Below, one piece after another: positions 7,423 through 14,246 of a DNA stretch of 28,039 nt. A program made the translations under genes and the position numbers. The DNA comes from CAYLSO01 sp964386525 (GTDB lineage Bacteria > Eisenbacteria > RBG-16-71-46 > DASYSL01). Numbering within the stretch: the first letter of the stretch is position 1; every line of letters starts with the position of its first letter. The stretch covers positions 1 through 28,039 of the forward strand of contig CAYLSO010000146.1 in assembly GCA_964386525.1 (NCBI GenBank). The letters are read 5' to 3'. Below the pieces are notes generated by a model. The model saw only the letters and a list, made by a program, of their open reading frames with translations, was not told the DNA's origin and did no database searches.

Positions 7423-8486
7423 GCACCGACGTCCTCGAACTCGCCCTGCTGCGGCGCCTCGCGGCCGGCTTCCGCCGCTCGCCCCTGCAGCTCAACGCGC
7501 ACCAGGAGAGCGACGCCGAGCTGGTGCGCCTGCCCGGCCACCACGGCGTGTTGGCCCTCACCACCGACGGGCTCGCCGAGGAGATCGAGACCGGTCTCTA
7601 CGACGATCCGTACCGCATCGGCTGGATGGCGGTGCTGGTCAACGCCAGCGACCTGGCGGCGGTGGGGGCGGAGCCGATCGGCATCCTGATCACCGAGACG
7701 CTGCCGTCCGGCTTGAGCGACGATTTTCTGGCGCGCCTGCAGGCCGGCATCGCCGATGCCTGCAAGGCCTGCCACCTGCCGGTGCTGGGTGGCGACACCA
7801 ATTTCGCGGCGCGCCTGCAGCTCGGTGGCACCGCCGTGGGCTGGATCTCGGACGGCCAGGCGGTGACGCGCCGCGGCGCCGCGCCCGGCGACCGGCTCTA
7901 CGCCTCGGGCCCGCTCGGCGCCGGCTCGGCGTTCGCGTTCATGCAGCTGCGCGCGCGGGCCGGCGCGCCGGCGCGGGTGCCGCCGTACCAGCCGCAGCCG
8001 CGGCTGCGCGAGGGACGCCTCGTGCGCCACTACGCCTCGTGCGCCATGGACACCAGCGACGGCGCGCTGGCCACGCTCGACCAGCTGGCGCGAATCAACG
8101 GCTTCGGCTTCACCATGGACGAACCCGAGGAGCGCTGGCTGCACGCCGATGCGGCCGCCGTGGCCGCCGCGGCGAAGCTGCCGACGTGGATGCTGCTCGC
8201 CGGCCCGCACGGCGAGTTCGAGCTGATCTTCACCGTGCCGCCGGGGCGCGAGAGCGAGTTCCGGGCGGCCGCCGCCGCCGAGGCCTGGGCGCCCGTGGCG
8301 CTCGGGGTCGCCACCGCCGCTCTGGAAATCCGCGTGCCGCGCGGCGCCGAGCTCGTGACCCTCGACACCGGCCGCATCCGCAACCTGTTCACCGTCTCCG
8401 GGAGCGATCCGGGCCGCTATCTGGAGGAGCTGTGGCAGGAAGACCGGCGGTGCGCGACCGCACCCGGCGGGGAGGTGATGTCGTGA
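7419..8486 (+). CDS. ThiL-like kinase (PurM/AIR-synthase fold), substrate uncertain
   Basis: A 355-residue protein. It aligns by motif with thiamine-monophosphate kinase: LALTTDGLAEE (46-55), VNASDLAAVGAEP (74-86), GGDTNFA (124-130), MDTSDG (210-215) and a GEFELIFTVP stretch matching the GEDYELLFTVP of ThiL. The N-terminal metal/ATP motif, normally GDDAAxL, reads ESDAELV (30-36), so one of the paired Asp residues is replaced. No thiamine genes are nearby, and the gene is coupled on both sides (GTGA overlaps) to a lipid kinase and a radical SAM gene. ThiL converts a monophosphate to a diphosphate with ATP, so a related reaction on a lipid monophosphate fits the operon. True ThiL remains possible. 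Confidence 0.8.
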   Translation: MSTDVLELALLRRLAAGFRRSPLQLNAHQESDAELVRLPGHHGVLALTTDGLAEEIETGLYDDPYRIGWMAVLVNASDLAAVGAEPIGILITETLPSGLSDDFLARLQAGIADACKACHLPVLGGDTNFAARLQLGGTAVGWISDGQAVTRRGAAPGDRLYASGPLGAGSAFAFMQLRARAGAPARVPPYQPQPRLREGRLVRHYASCAMDTSDGALATLDQLARINGFGFTMDEPEERWLHADAAAVAAAAKLPTWMLLAGPHGEFELIFTVPPGRESEFRAAAAAEAWAPVALGVATAALEIRVPRGAELVTLDTGRIRNLFTVSGSDPGRYLEELWQEDRRCATAPGGEVMS

Positions 8487-9889
8487 GCCGGCCCAAGCTC
8501 CTGATCATCGTGCTCTTCCAGAACCTGGGAGAGACCCGAGCCTTCTACGCCAAGGCACCCGCGCCGCCGCTCTCGGGCATGCTCGTGGCCGCGCTGACGC
8601 CGCCCATCGTGGACATCGAGCTCTGCCACGAGATGATCCGGCCGATCGACTACACGACCGACGCCGACTTCGTGGCGCTGAGCTTCCTCGACAACACCTC
8701 GCCGCACGCCTTCGACGTGGCGGCGCGCTTCCGCGCCCTGGGCAAGACGGTGATCGCCGGCGGGCGTTACGCCTCGACCTTTCCCGAGGAAGTCATCCCG
8801 CACTTCGACGTGACAGTGGTGGGCGAAGCGGAGCCGGTGTGGGCCCAGGTGGTGGAGGACCTGGTCGCCGGGCGCGCCAAGCGCGTCTACCGAGCTCCCT
8901 TCGCCCCGCCGCTCGTGAACATCCCGCCGCCGCGCTACGACCTGGCCGAGGCGGAGTTCGTCACGCCGGTGGTCACCGAGGCGACGCGCGGCTGCCCGTT
9001 CCGCTGCAGCTACTGCCAGCTCAACATCCAGCCGGCGGCGTTCCGCACCCGGCCCATCGACGACGTGCTGCGCGACCTCACGGCCACCGGGAAGCTGCCG
9101 TTCACGAAGCGCAAGATGGCCATGCTCTACGACAACAACCTGTGCGGCGAGCCGCGCTACGCCAAGGACCTGCTGCGCGAGATCGCCAAGCTCAAGCTGT
9201 GGGGCCTGGGGGTGCAGTTCAGCCTCAACGCCCTGCAGGACCATGAATACATGGACCTGCTCGAGGCGGCGCACTGCCGCATGGCGTTCCTGGGCATGGA
9301 GTCGCTCAACGAGCCGAGCCTGCTGGCGGTGAACAAGAAGCACAACCGCGTGGCGCAGTACGGCAAGCTCTTCGACGAGCTCAAGCGTCGCGGCATCCTG
9401 ATCTTCGCCGGCACCATGCTGGCGCTCGACGAGGACACGCCCGAGTACTACGAGAACCTGCCGCAGGAGCTCGAGCGCATCGACCCGAGCGCGATCTTCC
9501 TGTCCATCGCCATCCCCATCCCCGGCACGCCGCTGCACCGCCAGATGCAGGCCGCGGGGCGCATCTTCGACACCGACCTGCGCCACTACGACGGCGACCA
9601 TCTGGTCTTCCACCCCCACGGCGTCACCGCCGCCGACGTGCGCGCGGCGTTCCTGCGGGTGAACCAGGTGTTCTACTCGTGGGCGAGCATCGCGCGGCGG
9701 TGGGGACGGCTGATGCGCGCCTACCTGGGCGACCGGCGCTTCCTACAGCGGCTGGTGCCGGCGGCGCTGACGAGCTTCATCCTGCTGCGGCTGTCGCTCT
9801 ACCAGCGCGGCCACCTGCGCGACCGCGTGCTGCCGCTGATCGACGAGATCGTGGCGCCGGAGCGCGACGAGGTGCGGGTGGCGGGGTGA
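8483..9889 (+). CDS. B12-binding-type radical SAM enzyme
   Basis: A 468-residue protein. The first ~140 residues look like the Rossmann-type cobalamin-binding domain found before many radical SAM cores (ALSFLDNTSPHAFDVA, VIAGGRYASTFPEE, VVGEAEPVW). The radical SAM cluster motif is CPFRCSYC with Cys171, Cys175 and Cys178. The TIM-barrel part follows to ~380, with GMESLNE and the late SIAIPIPGTPLH segment typical of this class. The C-terminal ~85 residues are helical and basic. Such enzymes methylate or rearrange unactivated carbons, often in lipids (hopanoid methylases and the GDGT ring enzymes are known relatives) or natural products. The GTG start overlaps the previous stop (GTGA) with GGGGAGG upstream. 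It is the last gene of the operon. The product is unknown. Confidence 0.88.
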   Translation: MSRPKLLIIVLFQNLGETRAFYAKAPAPPLSGMLVAALTPPIVDIELCHEMIRPIDYTTDADFVALSFLDNTSPHAFDVAARFRALGKTVIAGGRYASTFPEEVIPHFDVTVVGEAEPVWAQVVEDLVAGRAKRVYRAPFAPPLVNIPPPRYDLAEAEFVTPVVTEATRGCPFRCSYCQLNIQPAAFRTRPIDDVLRDLTATGKLPFTKRKMAMLYDNNLCGEPRYAKDLLREIAKLKLWGLGVQFSLNALQDHEYMDLLEAAHCRMAFLGMESLNEPSLLAVNKKHNRVAQYGKLFDELKRRGILIFAGTMLALDEDTPEYYENLPQELERIDPSAIFLSIAIPIPGTPLHRQMQAAGRIFDTDLRHYDGDHLVFHPHGVTAADVRAAFLRVNQVFYSWASIARRWGRLMRAYLGDRRFLQRLVPAALTSFILLRLSLYQRGHLRDRVLPLIDEIVAPERDEVRVAG

Positions 9890-9912
9890 GCGCTGCGGCG
9901 TCGACCGGTCTG

Positions 9913-9921
9913 TGATAGCCT
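9913..9921 (+). promoter_or_regulatory. extended -10 candidate for the MNT/HEPN pair
   Basis: TGATAGCCT has the TGn + TAnnnT form and lies 102 bases before the nucleotidyltransferase start. No clear -35 is seen, as expected for an extended -10 site. Confidence 0.35.
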
Positions 9922-10023
9922 CGGGTGCCGGGCGGACGTGCCACTGACAGACCTGCCCGGGAGAGGTCGGTCCGGTAGATGGCCGGGCTGCGGTGGCGCC
10001 GGAAGCGAGGAGGGGAGCGCGCG

Positions 10024-10344
10024 ATGAGCGAGCAGATCAGAGACATCCTCGTTCGGCTGCGCCAGGAGCTGGAGCGGATCTATGGCGCCCGCATGCTCGG
10101 GCTGTACCTCTACGGGTCCTTCGCCCGAGGCGAAGCCACCGACGGATCGGACGTCGACGTCATCATCGTCCTCGATCGCATCGACACCTATGCGGCGGAG
10201 GTGGACCGCACCAGCGCGCTGGTCTCCTCCTTGTCGCTCGACTCCCGCCTGAGCATCAGCCGCGTGTTCGTCTCGCAGGCGGACTGGATCGAGCGGGACT
10301 CGCCGTTCCTCGCTAACGTCCGAGAGGAAGCGATCGCGGCATGA
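10024..10344 (+). CDS. minimal nucleotidyltransferase (MNT, MntA-like antitoxin type)
   Basis: A 106-residue protein. It carries the nucleotidyltransferase signature LYLYGSFARGEATDGSDVD: Gly31-Ser32, ten residues, then Asp43-x-Asp45, which bind metal and NTP. The third acidic residue is not obvious; the strand RLSISRVFVS may be the degenerate site. The start at ATG 10024 is chosen because AGGAGGGGAG lies 7 bases upstream; an earlier ATG at 9979 would add a basic tail without a ribosome site. The stop overlaps the following HEPN gene by four bases (ATGA). In MntA-HepT systems, the MNT protein blocks the HEPN RNase by attaching AMP to a tyrosine. The pair layout here, MNT first, matches that architecture. 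Confidence 0.88.
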   Translation: MSEQIRDILVRLRQELERIYGARMLGLYLYGSFARGEATDGSDVDVIIVLDRIDTYAAEVDRTSALVSSLSLDSRLSISRVFVSQADWIERDSPFLANVREEAIAA

Positions 10345-10724
10345 AGACCGAAAGCCGTCGCCTGCTGGACAAGGCGCAACGGGCGATCCGGGCCGCCGAG
10401 ACGCTGCTGCGCGAGGGCGACGCGGACTTCTCGGTGGGCCGGGCGTACTACGCGATGTTCTACGCCGCGGAGGCGCTGCTCTTTGAGCGCGGGTTGCAGT
10501 TCCGCAAGCACGGCGCCGTGCACGGGGCGTTCGGTGAGCAGCTCGTGCGTGCCGGCGTGATGGACGCGAGCTTTCATCGTTGGCTGCTCGACGCCTTCGA
10601 CGTGCGCATCCAGGGCGATTATGGCGTCGACGCCGTGATCACCGCGGATGAGGCCCGCACCATGATCGAGCACGCCACGGAGTTCTTGCACGAGGCGCGG
10701 AAGGTAATCGCAGGCTCGGACTGA
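10341..10724 (+). CDS. HEPN-domain protein (partner of the MNT gene, putative RNase toxin)
   Basis: A 127-residue all-helical protein. The helix GRAYYAMFYAAEALLFERG (residues 33-51) is the hallmark of the HEPN family. An R-x5-H arrangement (Arg55 to His61, with a further His57) could serve as the RNase motif R-x4-6-H, though members of this HEPN branch do not always cleave RNA. There are several tyrosines (Tyr36, Tyr37, Tyr41) that could be AMPylation targets. The start ATG overlaps the MNT stop (ATGA), so the two are made together. It is likely toxin-antitoxin or defence related. The low-GC, repeat-bearing sequence and the broken gene downstream suggest a locus of recent exchange. Confidence 0.85.
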   Translation: MKTESRRLLDKAQRAIRAAETLLREGDADFSVGRAYYAMFYAAEALLFERGLQFRKHGAVHGAFGEQLVRAGVMDASFHRWLLDAFDVRIQGDYGVDAVITADEARTMIEHATEFLHEARKVIAGSD

Positions 10725-10810
10725 GCGCGAGGGGAGAGCTGCGCAAGGCCGCAGATACTGCCTGTCGACAATTGTGACCTCGTGTAGATGGCGGACGGCC
10801 CCTCTACCTC

Positions 10811-10834
10811 CCTCAAAGATGATCCGATTTGAGG
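10811..10834. repeat. 7-bp inverted repeat (hairpin) downstream of the HEPN gene
   Basis: CCTCAAA (10811-10817) and TTTGAGG (10828-10834) form a perfect stem around a 10-base loop. No T tract follows. It could be a weak terminator for the HEPN operon or an operator. Confidence 0.35.
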
Positions 10835-10864
10835 TCGCTCCCCTGCCCTGAGGCCGGAATCGGC

Positions 10865-10903
10865 ACCATGAAATTCGAACTCGGCCCTTTCAATTGTCAT
10901 GGT
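10865..10903. repeat. imperfect 11-bp inverted repeat
   Basis: ACCATGAAATT (10865-10875) pairs with AATTGTCATGGT (10892-10903) with one bulged base. The loop is 16 bases. It lies close to the 3' break of the exported-protein remnant. Confidence 0.35.
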
Positions 10904-10923
10904 AGCGGCGATGCGGACGGGCT

Positions 10924-10938
10924 CTAGACGCGGTCTAG
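10924..10938. repeat. palindrome CTAGAC-GCG-GTCTAG at the pseudogene break
   Basis: Two 6-bp arms are separated by three bases. The palindrome sits at the point where the minus-strand gene remnant loses recognisable protein similarity, so it may be a recombination scar or a binding site for a dimeric protein. Confidence 0.35.
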
Positions 10939-11104
10939 CGCTCACCAGGCTGGTGACGCTCACGTTGACATCGGCGATGGGCTGGCCATTCGCATCGAGG
11001 ACGCGGCCTTCCATGCGGCCAGTCGTTTCTTGGGCAAGGGTGGGGGGGACGAGCAACGTGACTGCGAGTAGCGGTGCGGCAGGCAGCAGGAGCGCCTGAC
11101 GCAT
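10939..11104 (-). pseudogene. 5' remnant of an exported protein with carboxypeptidase-regulatory-like domain (TonB-receptor type N-terminus)
   Basis: From ATG at 11104, with GGGGAGG 6 bases upstream, the frame encodes a clear signal peptide (MRQALLLPAAPLLAVTLL, likely cut after TLA). It continues with ETTGRMEGRVLDANGQPIAD and VNVSVTSL. This is the opening strand pattern of the carboxypeptidase-regulatory-like domain that starts many TonB-dependent outer-membrane receptors. After about residue 53 the similarity stops abruptly: the expected TDxxGRF strand is missing and the frame runs on as low-quality sequence antisense to the HEPN gene. The full gene would be 800-1100 codons. It is therefore read as a truncated gene, with the break near the palindrome at 10924-10938. 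Confidence 0.6.
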
Positions 11105-11384
11105 GGCGGCCTCCCCAGTCGCCCGGTCGCCGCGTCGGAGCCGCAGGACAGTCCGGGCGCTGAGAGCTGAGGACCGATTCACGACCCTTCGCCGGTCAGG
11201 CGCGGAGCGGGTGGGGGCGTCCCCGGAGCGCGGCCAGGAAGGAACCGGTGAGCTACAGCGCTGTCGAGGCTGCGCTGCGGCCGAACCCTATCCACAACGA
11301 ATGCCGCGGCGCCGGCGGGCCAACCACTACTAACCGAACCTTTTCATCGCCCCGCGCCCGCCCCCCGCCGCCGCGTCCCGCCCC

Positions 11385-11393
11385 TGCTATAAT
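11385..11393 (+). promoter_or_regulatory. extended -10 promoter (TGC-TATAAT) for the AAA+/VWA operon
   Basis: A perfect TATAAT (11388-11393) is preceded by TGC. It stands out in very GC-rich surroundings, 79 bases before the ATG. No -35 is recognised. The predicted transcript start is near 11400. Confidence 0.55.
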
Positions 11394-11472
11394 CCCCGCC
11401 ACGAACGCCGTCGGCCCCATCCCCCCGAGCGGGGCCCGCTCCGCTCAGGTCCCCAACCGCATCGAAGAGGCC

Positions 11473-12975
11473 ATGACCACACACGCCCCCTCCGCCCGCA
11501 CCCTGGGCGAGCTCAAGGCTTCGGGCTACCGCTCCCGCACCGTCAAGCAGGAGGTGCGGGAGAACCTGATCGCCGCCATCCGCGAGGGCCGCGAGCTGTT
11601 CCCCGGCATCGTCGGCTACGACAAGACGGTCGTCCCGCAGCTCGAGAACGCCATCCTCTCGCACCACGACTTCATCCTGCTGGGCCTGCGCGGCCAGGCC
11701 AAGACGCGCATCCTGCGCGCGCTGACCGGCTTCCTCGACGCGTGGCTGCCGGCGGTGCGCGGCTGCGAGATCAACGACAGCCCGTTCGCGCCGGTCTGTC
11801 GCGCCTGCCGCAACCGGCTGGCCGAGCTGGGCGACGACCTCGAGATCCAGTGGCTCGGCCGCGAGGACCGCTACCGCGAGAAGCTGGCCACCCCAGACGT
11901 CACCATCGCCGACCTCATCGGCGACGTGGACCCCATCAAGGCGGCCACCCGCCGGCTGACCTTCGCCGACGAGGAGGTCATCCACTACGGCATCATCCCG
12001 CGCACCAACCGCGGCATCTTCGCCATCAACGAGCTGCCCGACCTGCAACCGCGCATCCAGGTGGGGCTCCTGAACATCCTCGAGGAGAAGGACATCCAGA
12101 TCCGCGGCTTCCCGGTGCGCATCCCGCTCGACCTCCTGCTGGTGTTCTCCGCCAACCCGGAGGACTACACCAACCGCGGCAACATCATCACGCCGCTGCG
12201 CGACCGCATCGCCTCGCAGATCACCACCCACTACCCGCTGGAGATCGAGCACGGCATGGCGATCACCGCCCAGGAGGCGTGGACGGCACGCGACGCCGGC
12301 GTCGAAGTGCAGGTGCCCGGGTACTTCCGCGAGCTGATCGAGGAGATCGCCGTGCAGGCGCGCCAGAGCGAGTACGTGGACCAGTCCTCGGGGGTGAGCG
12401 CGCGCATGACCATCGCGCTCCTGGAGAACGTGATGTCCAACGCCGAGCGCCGCGGCCTGCGCACCGGCGAGACGGCGGTGCAGGCGCGACTCGCCGACCT
12501 GCACGGCGCGGTGTCGGCGATTGGCGGCAAGATCGAGCTGGTCTTCGAAGGCGAGCAGGAAGGCGCGGTCAACGTGGCGCGCCACCTGATCGGGCGCGGC
12601 GTCAAGGCTCTCTTCGGCCGCAAGTTCCCCGACGCCCACAAGACCAAGGGCAAGGAGTCGGCGGCCAACCCGGTGTACAAGCCGGTGCTCGACTGGTTCG
12701 CGGCCGGCAACACCGTGGAGATCTCCGACGAGACCCCGGCGCGCGAGTACCACGCCGCGCTGGCCAAGGTGACCGGGCTCGAGGCCCTGGCCCACAAGCA
12801 TCTCAAGGTCTCCACGCCGGACGAGCTGGGCCCGGCGATGGAGTTTGTCCTCGAAGGGCTGCACCAGCACTCGGTGCTGTCGCGCGAGCGCGTGGACCTC
12901 GGCCGCGTGGCCTTCAAGGACGTGCTCAAGTCGATGTTCTCCGGCCTGCCGGCCGGCGACGACGACGAGGAGTAG
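11473..12975 (+). CDS. Mg-chelatase-ChlI/MoxR-like AAA+ ATPase
   Basis: A 500-residue protein. The Walker A is GLRGQAKT (71-78), shifted from the usual GxxGxGKT. The Walker B region reads RGIFAINELPDL (180-191), with Asn in place of the usual Asp before Glu187. Sensor-1 is FSANPEDYTNRG (225-236) and the arginine region is PLRDR (241-245). An insertion after strand 2 carries Cys98, Cys109 and Cys112, a possible metal site. These features match the ChlI-like ATPases that are paired with VWA proteins outside chlorophyll pathways. The start at ATG 11473 has only a close GAAGAGG before it. The VWA partner follows 13 bases after the stop. Such pairs are thought to act as remodelling machines; the client here is unknown. 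Confidence 0.88.
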   Translation: MTTHAPSARTLGELKASGYRSRTVKQEVRENLIAAIREGRELFPGIVGYDKTVVPQLENAILSHHDFILLGLRGQAKTRILRALTGFLDAWLPAVRGCEINDSPFAPVCRACRNRLAELGDDLEIQWLGREDRYREKLATPDVTIADLIGDVDPIKAATRRLTFADEEVIHYGIIPRTNRGIFAINELPDLQPRIQVGLLNILEEKDIQIRGFPVRIPLDLLLVFSANPEDYTNRGNIITPLRDRIASQITTHYPLEIEHGMAITAQEAWTARDAGVEVQVPGYFRELIEEIAVQARQSEYVDQSSGVSARMTIALLENVMSNAERRGLRTGETAVQARLADLHGAVSAIGGKIELVFEGEQEGAVNVARHLIGRGVKALFGRKFPDAHKTKGKESAANPVYKPVLDWFAAGNTVEISDETPAREYHAALAKVTGLEALAHKHLKVSTPDELGPAMEFVLEGLHQHSVLSRERVDLGRVAFKDVLKSMFSGLPAGDDDEE

Positions 12976-12988
12976 GGGAGCGGCGGCG

Positions 12989-14083
12989 GTGAGGTTCCGT
13001 TACAAGCAGTGGCAAGGCGGCGCATGGGACGACCCGGAGTTCCGGCGGGCCGTCCTCAATCTCTACCACCACCTGCTGCTGCAGACCAACGGCGACGTGG
13101 ACGAGGCGCTGCGCCACCTCGAGCGCATCGGCCGGCACTACGGCTTCTTCAACGACAAGCTCTCGGTCGAGGACTTCCGCCGCTGGCTCAAGGACAACGA
13201 GGCCATCCGCGAGGTCGCGCCCGGCCGCCACGAGCTGACGCGCAAGGGCGAGCGCACCATCCGGCGCGACTCGCTCGCCGAGATCTTCGGCAACCTGCAC
13301 AAGGACGCGGCCGGTGACCACCGCGTGCCGCAGGCCGGATCCGGCAGCGAGCGGCTGTCGGAGACGCGGCCCTACCTGTTCGGCGACGCGATCAACGAGA
13401 TCGACTCCATCACGACGCTCGGCAACGCCATCCGGCGCGGCGGACTCGACGACATCTCCATCGCGGAGGACGACCTCGAGGTCTACGAGACCGAGCACCT
13501 CTCGGCGTGCGCCACCGTGCTGCTGCTCGACGTCAGCCACTCGATGGTCCTCTACGGCGAGGACCGCATCACGCCCGCCAAGCGGGTGGCCCTGGCGCTC
13601 ACCGAGCTCATCACCACGCGCTACCCCAAGGACGAGCTGAGCGTGGTGCTCTTCGGCGACGACGCCCTGCCGGTGTCGCTGCGCGACCTGCCCTACGTGG
13701 GGGCCGGCCCGTACCACACGAACACCAAGGCCGGGCTGCGCCTGGCGCAGCAGATCTTGGCGCGGCGCCGCCACGCCAACAAGCAGATCGTCATGATCAC
13801 CGACGGCAAGCCGTCGTGCATCTTCGAGGGCGGGCGGCTCTACAAGAACCCCTTCGGCCTCGACCCCAAGATTGTCAACAAGACCCTCGATGAGGCGGTC
13901 TCCTGCCGCCGCAAGGGCATCCGGGTGACCACCTTCATGGTGGCCGACGACCCGCACCTGCGGGGCTTCGTCGAGCGCTTCACGCAGCTCAACCGCGGGC
14001 GCGCCTACTACTCCGATTTGGAGAACCTCGGGGCGTTCGTCCTGGTGGACTTCGTCAAGAACCGCCGCAAGCGGGTGCGCTGA
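12989..14083 (+). CDS. von Willebrand factor A domain protein, partner of the AAA+ ATPase
   Basis: A 364-residue protein starting at GTG with GGGGAG 8 bases upstream. Residues ~1-130 are a helical, charged N-terminal region. The VWA domain spans ~172-350 with an intact MIDAS: DVSHS (Asp181, Ser183, Ser185), Thr in HTNT (244-246) and TDG (271-273). No signal peptide or membrane helix is present, so it is cytoplasmic. MoxR/ChlI-type ATPases commonly work with a MIDAS protein that contacts the client, as ChlD does in Mg-chelatase. The order and 13-base spacing to the ATPase support one complex. A hairpin follows the stop, then the phosphate operon begins. Confidence 0.9.
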   Translation: MRFRYKQWQGGAWDDPEFRRAVLNLYHHLLLQTNGDVDEALRHLERIGRHYGFFNDKLSVEDFRRWLKDNEAIREVAPGRHELTRKGERTIRRDSLAEIFGNLHKDAAGDHRVPQAGSGSERLSETRPYLFGDAINEIDSITTLGNAIRRGGLDDISIAEDDLEVYETEHLSACATVLLLDVSHSMVLYGEDRITPAKRVALALTELITTRYPKDELSVVLFGDDALPVSLRDLPYVGAGPYHTNTKAGLRLAQQILARRRHANKQIVMITDGKPSCIFEGGRLYKNPFGLDPKIVNKTLDEAVSCRRKGIRVTTFMVADDPHLRGFVERFTQLNRGRAYYSDLENLGAFVLVDFVKNRRKRVR

Positions 14084-14126
14084 GGGGCGCTCGCGGCGGC
14101 GCAGCGGCCGCCCCGGATTTATTAAC
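14084..14126 (+). terminator. hairpin terminator candidate after the VWA gene
   Basis: Two alternative stems exist: GGGGCG/CGCCCC (14084-14089 with 14109-14114), or the tighter GGCGGC/GCCGCC (14095-14100 with 14107-14112, loop GCAGCG). A short T-rich run ATTTATT follows at 14117-14123. It directly abuts the repeats at 14122. Confidence 0.4.
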
Positions 14127-14175
14127 ACTCCCGAAACACCCCGCTGACTCCGCCGAAACCCCGTTTCTCCATTCT
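14122..14175 (+). promoter_or_regulatory. Pho-box-like array of four 11-bp-period repeats plus -10, upstream of porin-pstS
   Basis: Four heptamers start exactly 11 bases apart: TTAACAC (14122), GAAACAC (14133), CTGACTC (14144), GAAACCC (14155). Positions 4-5 (AC) and 7 (C) are invariant. PhoB/PhoP-type response regulators bind direct repeats with this 11-bp period, and the first unit contains TTAACA, the Bacillus PhoP half-site. A -10-like CATTCT (14170-14175) begins 9 bases after the last unit, where Pho boxes replace the -35. The downstream genes are phosphate related. Confidence 0.55.
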
Positions 14176-14246
14176 GGCCTCGGTGCCCGTCGCCGCAAGG
14201 CGGGGCCGCGAATTCCGCCGACCCCCAGTGGAGGATCGCCCCCACC

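Larger units (their letters stand above)
10725..11472. other. long intergenic region with gene remnant, inverted repeats and promoter
   Basis: This is the least GC-rich stretch in the window, especially 10740-10920. It contains three inverted repeats (10811-10834, 10865-10903, 10924-10938), the 5' remnant of a minus-strand exported protein (10939-11104), and an extended -10 promoter at 11385-11393. No complete gene is seen. An in-frame upstream GTG at 11248 would extend the AAA+ protein but would place the TATAAT inside the coding region. Confidence 0.6.

Noticed and set aside
10861..10903. Possible tRNA because of an ATTCGAAC / GTTCGAAT element
   Set aside because: Neither strand gives a 5-bp T stem around the loop, nor acceptor or anticodon stems.
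11248..11472. Upstream GTG giving a 75-residue extension of the AAA+ ATPase
   Set aside because: It would place the extended -10 TATAAT inside the coding region, and the added sequence is Pro/Ala-rich with no match to the family.
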